Shown here piece after piece: positions 49,203 to 62,729 of a stretch of DNA of 64,000 nt. The stretch is from NCBI RefSeq assembly GCF_000150275.1, contig NW_002060944.1, forward strand, positions 6,484,564 to 6,548,563, written 5' to 3'. This stretch comes from Trichoplax adhaerens (taxonomy: Eukaryota > Placozoa > Uniplacotomia > Trichoplacea > Trichoplacidae). The number at the start of each line of letters is the position of its first letter. The stretch's first letter is position 1. A program made the translations under genes and the position numbers. The notes below the pieces were generated by a model that made no database searches, was not told the DNA's origin, and worked only from the letters and a program-made list of their open reading frames with translations.

Positions 49203-51581
49203 TAGAACATTTCTAGCCTCATCTCATGATAACTACTGCTAGCATAAACAGGAAGAGGGATTGGAATAGCCTACAAAAAGATCTAAAAACAGAAAAAAAT
49301 TACAATAACTAACTTGCATTAAAACCAGCCATGTTTTGATAATATGCTAAATGCAAAGTGTTAATGCTCTTCTGATCATTGGCTTCTCAGCCCTTCATAC
49401 TATTACTGTCTTGGCTAGAGTGCCTAGTATGTTGCATACAGTGTATTGTACTGTACACTGTGTACTGTCTTCTTTTGGCCTGTACTGTACTGTACAGTAC
49501 TAAGTCAACTACAGTTAGTAGTGATTAAGTTGTCTTACACTAACTCCTCTAACTACTGTACAGTATAGCCGATATCTGCAGGACGGATCCTGGACATAGA
49601 CGTTTTCAAAAAGTATAAATCGTAGTTAAGTACAGGATTGTGTGGTAATTGTGTCTTCCAGCTTCTTATTATTATAAAACAGTAAAAATAAGATCTCTAA
49701 CGGTTACAGTAGAGTGGACTTTGCTCATTGGAGCTTTCTACCTTGAAGGTTTTGCTCATCTACTGCAGCGTATACCCATCTGGAATAGTGTGCTGGCCTC
49801 ATAGGTGTAACTGTATCTTGTTGGCGAATCAGAATTCCTTTCTTGTTTTGTTGAAAAATTATAATGATAGCAATCGTCAACAGAATCGCTACTGTAGTAC
49901 AGCACCAACTGTAGTAGGTTACTAATGATCCAGTTCATGATATACTCGTCTATGAAGATATAGAGCGTCTTATCCGAAGCTACTTCACCATTTGAACTTA
50001 CAGTACTGTAAATCGAGTTTGGAGTTTATCCATGTTACAGTGTTAAATTCTGTATTACAGTAGAAATAACTATGTTAGGATAATTCTGTTAGACTATCCT
50101 TATTTAGTTAACTTCTAATTTGGATATACTGTGTTTTAATATAGCACCGACTCTTTATGACAGTGACACTTATACACATACTGAAATTAATAGTTATAAT
50201 AGGGAATGCAAATCATCTGCTTACAGTTCGAATCATTGTGATTGTAATTTATTTATGGTAGACTGTAAATTATCATGGAAATATTCCGTGATAGGACATA
50301 TCGCAATCTGACTATTCTGTATTAGTCATTATATGTCTATGTTCGTAAATACTGTTGTCTACATTAAGGGAGCAGTAGCTAAAATTAATATCTAATTCAG
50401 TAAATGATTCCGAGGTTAATCGTACTAACTATGACTCATGAACTATTAAGGAATAGAATATAAATGCAGTATATCGTGAAATAAAGAGAATTCTCCAACT
50501 TAGTGTTTAACGTAAAATACGAGGCGTTTAAGTCTTTGTGTAGTCTGCTAGTAGAGCAAAAGTGTTTGTGATAGTGCAGATATCGTTCCTTGATACGTGG
50601 TTCAAGGAATTGACTTATTGATCGTATATTGCGGTATCTTGTTGCAAAGCTGTTTTGTGACAATCCATTAAATCAATAGGTTAACTACCCTAATAATCTA
50701 CTGGTGTGTGACATCAAACAATGTCATCTTCATTCAGCAAGTTATTAAGTAGCTTTTGATTACGTGATCACTTATTGACTGCGCTATACTGAGAGTATGC
50801 TGTCCATTATTTATTTACTTTACTTTATTGATAATATTTATGATTCATCCTCTAGATTGATGTTTGGTATATCAATTCGATGGATACGTACAGCATACGA
50901 CAGTACAGCTATAGCAACATAATACTATCATCAGTGGAATACTTCACGGCACCTAAAAAAAGTATCTAAAGTCCCATCGAAATCTAAAGATGATTTTCAC
51001 CATGGGCACATAAACAGTTGTTAGTTTATACTATCGATGTTTTTACTCGTTTTAATCAATTAATTATTTATTAATATTATTCATGTCAATGCTACATTGC
51101 ACGCATGCCTACAGTACAAATGATTGGAGGTCCCTCCCAGTTTGTTGTCAACGTTTCTTAGATACCGAACAACAGTTCAAGTCCTGTATCAGGCTGGCCA
51201 AACTAGAGTATAAGAATAAGGAATTTACCCAAAGCGGGATCACAACTTGCTATTTATACCCTATAAATTATCATCGAATCGATAAATACTCGTACTTATC
51301 CATTAGTTTACACATAGAACAGTTGTGTGATACAATACATCAGAGCAATTTTACTTCGCTATATAGTTCATCAGCGTACTTTAAAATTATCGGATAATAT
51401 TAGGAAACTCTTATAATCTATTTGTTTTGAATTGGTACTAGGATAAATTCATCGATTGAAAAGCTTGTATTAGCTGTCGATCTAGTTGCAATTAATCCAT
51501 TAAGCAGGAAGGTACTTTCCGCACTACTGCATTAGAAAGATCTTGTTCAATTCTCATATACTATTAAGATATTAGTAAAGG
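49203..51581. other. Intergenic between divergent SNX8 and C22orf23
   Basis: Contains a GTAC-rich block (about 49435-49570), the second copy of a dispersed repeat (50419-50670) and otherwise AT-rich sequence. A 104-codon frame at 51083-51397 has no recognisable family or splice support. Promoters for both neighbouring genes should lie at the edges. Confidence 0.5.
50419..50670 (-). mobile_element. Dispersed repeat copy 2, transposon-like
   Basis: The left part (about 50419-50524) matches 9998-10100 directly and the right part (about 50525-50670) matches 9858-9997 as its reverse complement. The minus strand keeps an open frame over the second part (SQNSFATRYRNIRSISQFLE), while the other copy has stops. 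The element family is not identified. Confidence 0.6.
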
Positions 51582-53469
51582 ATGGCAACCTCAACACGAG
51601 ATTATACACCCGTTGCAAAAGGAGGATTTTGGAATTCTACGAAGCCACCACTTAGCAAAGAAACTCAAGACTTATTAAAAGGTAACCCCAACAAGTACCA
51701 AACCGAATAGAATTATGATACATTATCCACTGTAACTAATAGCAGTAATCAAAGTATAGATGCTATATATTGCATGAAAGAAGAACATTAAAACCTTCAT
51801 AACCTTTGTAAATGAATGAATGATAGCTTGTTCTATTTTGTCTCTATGACTAATAGGTTATAATTATCCTAGTCATGCTTGATAGTTTTACTTGTAAATT
51901 CTCTACCCTAAATATCCTTGAAGAAAGTGTATTTTACATCAAAATCTGTATTTTAAATTTTTAGTAGTTGCTACGAATGCATAGCAAGAAAAAGTTGAAA
52001 TAGATACTATCATACCGTATTTTTACAATACAATCTACTTTTAGTACGTTATAGTAGATACATATGACACGCCAGAAATAGCAGCTATGAAAATAATAGT
52101 TTTTAAATTTATCGATACTAAACATATCTCTCTAACATGAATTTCCGCTAACAGTGATGATGAAGGAATCTAAGCTTACCAACTTTCAACAGCGACAAAT
52201 TAACGAAAGAATAAACTGTGAGCAAGCTATTATAATTTAATTTAAAATATAGCGTTTGAAAATCTTGAACTTTTCTTACTTATTCAATGATTTGTTAACA
52301 TTACAGCCGGTCAAGGCTTACCTGTTAAAGCTCACTCCACGTCATCAAGAAAACATCACAATGGTGAGGCTACTGCAGACAGAAAGAAAGTTTTAAACCC
52401 AAAAAATTATCTTGGTGGAATAAGAAGTAAAGACAAAATACAAAATATAGTCAAGAAACAAAACGAAGATACGCCAACCTATACCCCTCCTTTCAACACA
52501 AGTATGCGTTGAAGAACACCTTGCATGCTAATATTCATATTAATTTAATTCAGCCAGCATATAAATCTTAATCATGGTTTTTACATAAAATTACGATATC
52601 TACAATATCATTAAAATATTTCAATAGCAGATCCACATTTTAAAAATCGATTAGTTCATATCTCCATCTCTTCAAGATATTTTCCAGATCAACTAATCTA
52701 GTTTTTTTACGTAGAAAAAATTACTGATAATGATAAGAGGAGACTACAGAATCTTATGGCTTATGGTCAGGACGTCACAAATGCCGACGAAGTAGCAAGA
52801 AATACCAACACTCTTCCACAACGAGATGAACCAATAGAAATTGATCGTTTCGAGGAAGGTTAGAACTCTAGATTATATTGTTGTGCAATATTTCATATAT
52901 CAGTTTACTTCGTAATACCTTAGTTAGATTAAGAACACATAATTGCTCATCTATTCACATTAAACATCTCATTTCTAAGAAATAATACTGCAACATAATA
53001 TACTTGGATAATATAATAATATCAGATTTATAGTAATAAACTACATTATTAAAGACATTACCAATTAGAGAGACTCAATTTCGCTAAAATCTATCTTTTC
53101 TATAGTACTTGCGGAAATTGAAGATAGAAAAGAATTTCTAGAAACTATGGAGTCACTAGGGAAAGGAAAAGAGCTTAAAAGTAGGATACTAGCAGAAATA
53201 TCAATGGTAAGATTTGATAAATTCGCAAGTTTTATACCTAATTTTGTTATATACGATCTTAGTTCGTAAATACAAACATTGATTTTCAACCTATGTACAT
53301 GAGATCATTTCATTAGTACTAATTCGTGCAAATTCTAATCGTAATTATTTAGAAAATAAGAGAATTAGAGAAAATTGATCGGAAAAGATCGCAGGAAGTA
53401 AAAGATTCCTTTCCGGCTGATCAACTATCTAGCCGTTTTACTTCTCCAATTCAACCGTGGGAAGAATAA
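51582..53469 (+). CDS. C22orf23: UPF0193 family protein (C22orf23/EVG1 orthologue)
   Basis: Six exons, 51582-51681, 52155-52217, 52307-52501, 52715-52858, 53106-53206 and 53353-53469, keep frame through every junction and give 239 residues (human 217). Diagnostic matches are VMMKESKLTNFQQRQI (human VMMQESKLTNFQQRHI), DNDKRRLQNLMAYGQDV (human EKQRLQNIFATGKDM), EIDRFEEVLAEIEDRKEFLE, ETMESLGKGKELKSRILAEI and IRELEKIDRKRSQEV. The middle, rich in Ser, Lys and Pro, is likely disordered; the C-terminal third is predicted helical from its charge pattern. The family is conserved in animals and of unknown molecular function. The ATG at 51582 is the first one in frame and opens MATSTRDYTPVAKGGFW. The minus-strand frame covering 53065-53289 is a shadow of exon 5. 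Confidence 0.93.
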
Positions 53470-55356
53470 TTACTGACTCTGTGACATATTATTAATTTAC
53501 TTATCTTAATCGAGAATTATAGCAATTCTATCATTAATAAACACTTATAACATTTTATGATCGGCATTCGATATAAGTATATCATATAAATGTCCAGTTT
53601 CGCTACATATCGATAATTTATAATGATCGAAATTATAAATCTCAATAACTATGAATCATCACAACAGTTGTATACTTATAAATGTTAAGCGTGCTTTTCG
53701 TATCAATGTAAGACAACTTTAAACTAATCGCATTATAAGCATAGTAATATCCTCATTATCTAGTTTTAATAACGGATATGCCATTACTGCTTTTAGTTAA
53801 AACTAATGTATCGATTTGATTCTCTGTACATACCTAAATATTATAAAATGCTATTTAATTAAATCAATTTTGCCTTTTTAAATACTTAAAGTATTATGGT
53901 ACTACAGTGTAACACCTGTATGTAACGCTGTCATAGATAGATAGAAAAGCGTACAGCTTCTCCTAAACGAGAGTATAGACCTTTTTTACATTGTACATTT
54001 CTAGTTATACTTATGTACATTAATATTCAATGTCATCTTACGTATGTGCAACAATACCACTTTAAGTCTTATTAATCAAGGTTAATAAACTGAAAATATC
54101 AAACTGAAATCACTTACATAGTATACCCTCAATCATTACGTGACTGTGCATTGCCGTAATTAGGCTAGTAACTGAGTTGTTTGCAGACTGTGTAATTACT
54201 ACGTCAGCGTTATATATGACATTATATCAACTATCCTATATCGAGTAGATTAATATTGGTATTTCTGCCTTAATATCTTACAATAAAGGCTAAACAACGC
54301 AGTTACTACTTTGAAATTTGACTTTCTACATGTAAACTGATAGCCCATTATGATGCATACGAATAAATAAATGCCATCCCAGATAACTGCGAGTCAGAGC
54401 GGAAGACTTTAAAATTTTCTTACTAAACGATATAGCCAATCACAGCAATAGGTTGATTGGTGTAAAATGATACTGAAACGTTGCAAGTATTAATACATGG
54501 AACTATGAATAAAATTTATTGAATATTATAAGGAGTGCTTCGTTTTTATAGTGTAAAAATCACAGCCAATTTGAAACATAAAGAGGACGATGATAGTGAT
54601 AGATTTATTAATAATTGAAATATTGAACTGATACAATATATAAAATTATCAATTTACCAACGCATTTATGACTATTAGCTAACTAATGAAATAGTCAAAT
54701 TTTATATTAATATGATTATTTGACATAATAGAATATTATTATCGATAATCAATTTAGCAGTATTAAAAAAAAGCAAATCGATTATTTCCATTTTTGCCAT
54801 TTCGAAAATCTGCAAACACTATAAACGAGTAATTACTATCATAGAAATAGAATTTATCTTAAAATTTCAACTTGGAAAACAAATAAGTCTGTATTGCGAA
54901 TATCTTGTTGCAAACATATTATTAATTCTCCTTATTTACAAGCGTTTCATGATAGCATTTTTTCTTCATTTATTAAAAGTTTTATATATATACTGTATAA
55001 ATAGCATCTTTTAGTGGAATAGAATAAGCACGGCATTCTTTATTATTAGTGTTTTATTATCATCTTGCCATAGTTTGCCAAACTCTCTCCACATTGGGGA
55101 TAGGAATAGTTCCATAACTGATCACTATTACTTTTAGATATTTTCTTATGACTGAGCTGGTCATTTAATCAATTAAAAGTGCGATACCTTCTAGTCAAAC
55201 CATATATCGTTCAGAGTGCTTTTAAAATATTTCCTTTAAGCATCTTCATGTAGTATTATTACTGATATTTATTAGCTGTCGCTCATTTATTGTCTTTGAT
55301 ATTAATATAAAATATATTGACTTCGATATTGACCGTTATAAAGTAATTCATTATTT
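53470..55356. other. Intergenic between convergent genes
   Basis: Holds the 3' flanks of C22orf23 and the MICAL-like gene. AT-rich, with no gene, tandem repeat or RNA gene recognised. Confidence 0.55.
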
Positions 55357-58300
55357 TCACTGTTGAGCACATTTTGGTTTACTAATTCTTCTCTTTTGAG
55401 GAATAAGGGACATTCTTCGTGGTGCTGCAGCTAAAGAAAAATTGTACAAGATCTGATAAGTACTATTGATAACGGATTTTCTCTCTGATTATTGTTTACT
55501 GACTATCTTTGCATAATATGGTTTTACTTAATAAAATTAAATTAAATTGATATGTTATTTAAGCTGATAAGAAATTCAATTTCATTTACAATTAAATTAA
55601 AACAAACCTTGTAAGCGATTGTTAATTTCATTCCTATATTTGAAATTACTATAAGAAAGAAAGATAGAAGATTAAGATATAGGTAGGGAAGCTACCAAAT
55701 AGGGATAATAATTACAAATTATTAGAACAAAGTTTTACATTAAATTAATACCGTCGTTTTGATTATCAGTTTTTGACTTACTTATGCCCTTGTTCATTAA
55801 CTTGAGTCATGATACGTCCTCTTCTTTCATTAATTGCTTTTAACTCTCGAATATAACCTCTATAGTCATTTGTATCATCTTCTGATCTAGTTTCTAAGAT
55901 GGAAAAAGTAAAGTTTTACTACCACTTATTCAATTACGAGTAGATCACTGTAATTACTAAATGGATAATTAATATTAAAGTTAACTAGCAGCTTGACGAA
56001 ACTTGCATTACAAACAGCGATCGAAAAACTAAATACCATTTTGCTGATAGTATCAAATTGGTTCTATTCTACTGATGATTTGAAAAAATTCGGAAATTAT
56101 CATTAACTTTAGTTATCACTATTGTCATAAAAGTCACCGGTATATCATTGATCATTTGAAGAAATGCAGATAGTATATAATTAGTTCAATTTCTTATTAA
56201 CTAGCATTAGCAAGAGCCTAAAGGGTCCACAATATAATCAACAGTAACAATTATTTTTAGCTGGATTTAGGATAGCTTGAACAAACCTTTCTTGTCCAAT
56301 TGCATTAATTTCTTAAGGATATATTCTTCTCTACGTTCAACGACCCTGTTATATAAAGTTAAGCGTTCAAATTATTGGTACTAGCAGATCCCATGAGAGG
56401 AAATGTTGTAATGCATAATTATTAACATCTTGACAAAAATATAAAGGAGAAATAGACTGTATCGCTCAACATCTCTTTAGAAGTATAAAATGTCGAATAA
56501 ATTGTTTCCGTTAAGGGCTAGAGAACTTACAAAAGTAATAGAGAAGCTTCTCGTTTAACGATATTTAATTCTTCATCCTTGAGTAAAATCAGTCTTTCCT
56601 TTACTCCTATCTTGTATTGATCGCCTTATAATAGCAACACAGAATGATCATATTATTACAAATCGAAATTCATTTTTAGTCCCCTTTCTAATTAAACTTG
56701 AATTTATTGCAACAGCAAATACAGTAAAACAGAAATTTAGTGTATCTTTTGATATCCTCGATTTTAGTGACAAAGAGCATATAGTAACTTCACCTTTGCT
56801 TAACAAAATTAATTACTGAAGCGCACTAGTAAAAAGAAATTACTTTACCTCCTGCTTCATAAAGCTCTTTCTCTAAACGATTTCGTTGGGCTTCTAGACG
56901 GGCTTGTTTAACGTAAAGCATGGTAATATCATTCATAGTAATGTCAATAAAATGTAAAGATTGATTTTCTCCTTCGCTAGGAAGTTGGATTCTTGCAGGT
57001 GGAGGATTTGCAATGCGTCTTTGGACATCACCAGCTTCACTTTCATTATCAATACCAGTATAGACACTATCATTTTCACTTGTATCATCATCGGATGCAT
57101 GGCCTAGCGCTTGCTTTGCATTTTTATCTATATTGGATGCTAAGCTTTCTTTACTACCATAATTTTTACCACCCATAGAATTGAGCGATCGTGTGCTTGA
57201 TCGTAAAATATTCTCTAAGCTACGAGCAATATCTTTAGTACGTCGACGGGATACATCGGTTAAGCTGTTGGACATAGTACGAATACGATATTTAGTAGCT
57301 CGATCAAAGTGGCTAGTACTTGGTGTTGATGGCGCAGTGCCTGCATAGGGATTAATTTTAGTCGATGTTGCCTTATTTAAATTAGTCATACTATTAGCCC
57401 GTCCACAACGTTGGCAGTAAAATCGATCTTCGGCTTCATCATAGACATACGATATACGTGATAAATGGCGACCACAAGTAAAACAACGAAAGCAATGACG
57501 ATGCATGATATGATTTTCAATGGTTAAGCAATTATGAGTACCGATGATTTTACTACAGCAATAATCACAAACTGGGTCCGATTTACTGACTGATGACGCA
57601 GAATTGATATTGTTGTAATAAGCTGGTAATGTAGGTTGGATATTTCTATTTGGAAGCGCTGCTTCATAGGTTGATGGTGTTGTTATTGGTGACTTGTCTG
57701 TGTTCTGATTTAAACTAGGATCGTAATGATCTTGTAAAGTTTGAGCTCGTTTTAATGGAGCTCGAGGACGAGGTGCTATTGGATCCGATGGACTTTTACG
57801 ATTAGGAGAAGTAGGATAATTACGATCATATTCTTCTGAAGCTGAAGTATCAAGACTACGATATCGGCTATGCATAGCGCTTAATTTTGTTTCTTTATTT
57901 GGGCTGATAGGAGAATAACGATGAATGATTTGATCATTACCCGTCGCATCGTCAATGCCATCCAAACGAGGACTAGGCGAAGTTAATAATTGTCGATCGA
58001 TATTTTTCTTATTGGATAACGAAAAGAGATCAGCTACATTTGGTTTTTCACTATTTTTATTGGTTAGAGAAGGATCAATATCATCTAACCTGTCATCATT
58101 TTGACTTTGTGTATTCTGTAGATCAGTAGCAATGCTTAATCCAATCGATCTTGATTGATCGATTGCATCGGTTGATTGATCATTCAATGATTGATTAGGT
58201 TCAGAATGTAATTTGGATTGAAAATTGGCAGTATTTCCTTCTTCTTTACTACGTTGACTACCGGATAGATTGGTTGATGGACTAGAAGCTAGACTTTCCA

Positions 58301-59954
58301 CATTCTTGGAATGACCGGTTGATCGAGCTTTCAGCTCACTTTCCGTTGGAAGACTTCGTTTTGCTTTCAACATCTTTGCTTTTTGGATTGCTGCTTGTAA
58401 TTCTTCTTTCCGTTTGGTTTCCGGCGAACCTGGCGAACTGTACATAGGCGCTCTAGTGCGTTTAACCACACGTTCAGGCTCTCTTGCTTGCTGATTCGAA
58501 CTCCTTTTACTCGATTCATCATTTATTTTATTTCCGTCAGCATCTTTCGATAATGCTGTTACCTTACTTCTATCTAGTGGATTGGATTGCATTGCCCTAT
58601 CGCTATGGCCAACTTTCTTCTCATTTGGATACCGGTTAGGCATTACTTTAGCCGACGCCTTGTGTGAATCATGTAACTTATGGCTACTCCTTGTATATTC
58701 TGTACTCATGGTATTATTGCTGTCTATATCTTTGCTACTTTCTATTAAATGGATCGGATTGACCATATTGTCCGAATTGATTTGATTAAAATCAGGCAAG
58801 TTAACTGCTTCCTGATCAACAAGATTCTTATTAATATTACTACTGATAGTATCGATATTATGAATTAGATTATTCTTGATAGAAGTGTTAATAGTCTGAT
58901 TAGTTCTATTGAAAAGCTGTTGCAAACCAATTGAATCTTGTTGATGCCAATTGGGGTAGATTTCAGTATTTTTATGACTGTAATGTTGTAGGTCAATCGA
59001 TTGTCTTAGACCGTCTAATTTATCAGCAGTAAGGATAGGATTGGGTTCACTTTGGACTTGAAAAATATCTTGAGCTGTCTGTTCGTTAGGTGTATTTATG
59101 AAGGACGAATTGTACAGATTATCAGATGAAAAATGTTGAACGATAGGGCTATTTCCAAGGGTATTTTCACTAATCGATAGATTGAAGCTGTTGGATCTGG
59201 ATTGATGATTGGATTCAATTAGCTCGCTGTAACGGATTGGATTGCTATCGTCTTGTTGTGGTAGAGCTCGTGTCGATAGTAAACTTTGTTGTTGAGTATT
59301 AAAATCGTTGACAATTTCTTCTTTCGGACTCAATTCGTCTCGTTGTACCTCGATAGAATAAGTTAAATTACTGGTTTTATAACTAGGACTACGAATACTA
59401 GCAATATCGATATCGTCGATGCTATCGCTATGAGTATTATCGTAGCGTTCAATTTGTTGGTTATAAGTTATAGATGAATCAGTTCGCAATGGCGCAATCA
59501 GACGAATCTAGATGCAGAAATAATAAAAGAAAGAGCGTTAATACGTCTATCATGGTCGACAGATTGATTTACTTTTAACAAGTTGAATCTCAATAGCTGT
59601 TATAATATTAATAGGTGAAAAATTGGTCAAAGTTTATTTCAATTCTTTGCACTCTACTTTAAATTAGAATACTTTTTCAATCATGTTAAGGATATAATAA
59701 CGAATAGGTGATGGCGTTGAAAGTAACTGACAAAGTAATCATGGAAATTTCATATATCAATCTTGATGAATCCATCTTAATGGAAAGCTTAAGACTACTT
59801 GAAATCAATGGATTAGAGCATTCAAGCAGCAATGAACAGTGACGAAATTGCTATACCGATATTTAGATGAATAATAAATCTTTACCAAGTTGGTTTTAAA
59901 ATCGAGTGGATCATAGAACGGTCCATAAATGGAAATGGAATGAATATTGGTCAT
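55357..59954 (-). CDS. MICAL-like protein with LIM and bMERB domains, no CH domain
   Basis: Seven exons, 59886-59954, 56849-59507, 56531-56624, 56287-56345, 55782-55893, 55608-55633 and 55357-55430, sum to an exact frame of 1030 residues. A 23-codon first exon (MTNIHSISIYGPFYDP) leads into a 2.66-kb exon coding for some 640 residues of Ser/Asn/Asp-rich disordered sequence, then one LIM domain at about 670-724 with all zinc ligands (CDYC, HRHC, CFTC, YCQRC). From about residue 880 to 1010 is a helical bMERB-type region (QARLEAQRNRLEKELYEAGG, KDEELNIVKREASLL, VVERREEYILKKL, YIRELKAINERRGRI), the Rab-binding module of MICAL, MICAL-L and EHBP1 proteins. It ends RRISKPKCAQQ. MICAL-L proteins usually start with a calponin-homology domain, which is absent here. 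It is likely a Rab effector linking vesicles to cytoskeleton (inference). The 26-nt exon 6 is a microexon. Confidence 0.84.
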
Positions 59955-61199
59955 TTTGGTGATCCTCTTTTCTATCGGATAAAACGAACTGTACAAGCCT
60001 GGAGTGAATAAGGAATGAATTCGATAGTTGGAATGTTTGTCAAGGGGTGTTGGAGAACAACGAATAATAAGGTGAAGAATGTAGCTGGAGCAGTTAATTC
60101 TTCCTAGAAATTTTGTCTTTATATAGGATCGATTGGCATGTCATTGCTGTCGGTAAGATACAAAGCTCAAGTCTGCCTTATTACTCAATAGCGATGTTGA
60201 TGTATATTTTAAGATAGACAAGAAGAACGTAATCACTTGCTATTGCCATTTCATTATCCTACATTGATCTCCTATATCCGCTCGGACGTTAGTAAATTTA
60301 ATCAATCAACATTCCTTACCGACATCAATAATGTTTTAGTCATCCTTTCTTCCATCAATACTGTAGATTTAAATTAAATTAATCAAGATCAAAGATGGCT
60401 TATCGTTTGTTTTTCTCTACTTCCAATACAAAGCCTATTTGATATACAAGTTGATCTTGAAGACAAAGTAGCAATACCCAAGGGTTTCAATATTGTTAAA
60501 GTATAAACTATTTTAATGGTAGTGTAATAAAGTAGTCTATTGAAGTAATTCATTTGTAGTAATTAAGGCACGAAATAGAAAAACAATCTTATGAATGATC
60601 CATTATCGCTGTTGGACTATTATTATTACTTCATTTTGTAAGCAGGATACCGCCATCAATAATCGACCTGAAGGCAAGGTGCTGAGATTGAATATGAAAT
60701 AGCGATTAGACAAAGCTTATGGTCTTTCTTTTCTTCTCATATTGTATCATGAAGATAATTAATCCAACATTGAAACTGCTATAAACTGACATAGGGAATT
60801 AGACGAGTCAAAGTTTAGTATTTGATTACCTCAGGTTTCTATTTGGTTTTGTGTCTTGGATAATAAAATTATTTATTCGTTTCTGAGCAATAAACTGTCG
60901 CCGAAATGGATTTTACAATACTGATGATCGTAGAAGTGGGAAAAAACTTTGCGGATTTGAACTAGGAGTGCAATTAGATACAGAATAATACTGTAATTAG
61001 GATATCGTTTGTTCTATATTTTATCGCTCTCGACTTTATGCGGTCCAGGATAGCGGAAGGGGAACAAATATTCTGAATATTTATGTTAAAAGGACATTCA
61101 ATATCAATAATGGACATAAAAAAGTGAAAAAATGACGCATAAAAAGAAATCGGTTTAGATTTAGAAACTCTTTCACACATTGAGAAATTGATTCGTGGC
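59955..61199. other. 5' flank of the MICAL-like gene
   Basis: Apart from the TATA-like word, no feature is supported. I looked for an upstream exon coding for a CH domain and saw none. Confidence 0.5.
60117..60125 (-). promoter_or_regulatory. Candidate TATA box for the MICAL-like gene
   Basis: The minus strand reads TATATAAAG about 165 bp upstream of the ATG at 59954. That is a good TATA-box match and would put transcription start near 60090. No start-site data support it, and AT-rich DNA yields such words by chance. Confidence 0.35.
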
Positions 61200-62215
61200 C
61201 ATGAATTAGACTGATGCGGAAGTTATTCCTAGCCAAACCTTCAATCATTACTTGAATTTATCAGGATTTACAAAATTAAATTTTGACCATAAATCCAATA
61301 GAAAAGTATTCTTAAGAGAAAGACTTTATCATGGCTTGAAAATGAATTGATACCTAAAGAAATGCGCCATCGCTACTTGAAATTGACTCTTCGAAGTTTG
61401 TAAACCTTGGATATGAATTTATCACGAGTAGTAAACCGAGTTTTTCGTTATGGATTGAATAAATTACCGGCAACTTGCAAAATCAGTCATAATACAAAAT
61501 TCTGAGAGGATTTTACCCGATTTCGTAAATATCTATCAACATATTGCGAAATCAGGGAATGCCTGAAATTCTCAAGCTGCCGTTAACAATACATTCCTAA
61601 AGCAAGCTCCTAATCGATAATATGTATAATTGAAAATGAATTTCTCAGCGATGTAAACTGAAACTTGATCATAAATGGAGTTTATATAACTAAATCAAAC
61701 ATTCCATCTTGACTTAAAAAAATAAATTTAGTTCAGTTTAAGAGCTGAATATTGGTCATGAATTCAATGCCGTATTCTGTATTCCTAAAGCGCTCAATCG
61801 TTACTTAAAATGAATTGATTACGATTTATAAACTGAATCTTGATCATAAACCGAATTTATTCCTAACATAAGCACCCAATCCATATTTGAAAAATGAACT
61901 TATCAATATTTATAAGCTGAATCTTGATCATAACCACCCAATCTATGCTTGAAAATGAATCTATCAGAGTTTGTAAACTGAATCGCAAATAGAATTCACT
62001 CCTAAATTCAACGCTCCACCATTGCTCAAAAAATGAACTAATCTCAGTTTAAAAGCTTTACACTGGTCGAGAATTGAATCTATTCTCAAGTAAGCGCCCA
62101 GCTAATACTTAAAAATGAATTCATTAGAGGTAGAAACTGAGCTGTGATCATGAATTGAATGTATTCCTAAAGAAATTTTTCATCACGGCTTGAAAAATGA
62201 TCTAAATCTCCATCA
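61200..62215. repeat. Degenerate tandem array, unit about 70-105 bp
   Basis: Recurring words AAAATGAAT(T/C)..ATCA, TTTGTAAACTGAATC and TTGATCATAAA alternate with TTCCTAAA..GC(A/G)CC(C/A)AAT at irregular spacing, clearest between 61640 and 62190. Copies are well diverged. No protein frame follows the repeat. Confidence 0.65.
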
Positions 62216-62729
62216 AACTATCCTAACTCGCTTCGTTTTAAGCCTTTCAAGTGGTCCAAAACGAATACTTTCAGCGCTCATTTTCTCATTTTTATGCTTC
62301 AAAGATGTTAACGTTACCGACATTACATAATATCTTGTCAAACTATCCTAACCTGCTTCACTTTTAATCATTTTAAGCGATATAAAATGACAAAATTTTG
62401 CGCATTTTCCATGCTAATCAAAACAATCATAGGTCTTACCAAGTTAAGAAGGATAATTATTGAAGCTAAAAATAAGATAATTATTGTCATTTAGAACTTA
62501 AATACGCTATAGGTCATAATTAGATTATGTTACTAGTCATAATTGAATCTTCTTAGAATAAAAGTAATTTGATTGCATTGGCATTGTTGGTAAAGTTCAT
62601 CATCAAACTATTTCTACTGGAAATGTTGAGGACTACAAGGCTCATACAGTAGCAGAGGAAGAAGGGCGATAAAGTGCCATTGGAAATTAATTCTCTATAT
62701 TGTAAGTGAAGGTAAAATTTGAAAGCAAA

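Noticed and set aside
51083-51397. 104-codon plus-strand open frame upstream of C22orf23
   Set aside because: No recognisable motif; a chance-length frame in a repeat-bearing intergenic region.
53065-53289. Minus-strand 74-codon frame
   Set aside because: Antisense of C22orf23 exon 5, which matches its family on the plus strand.
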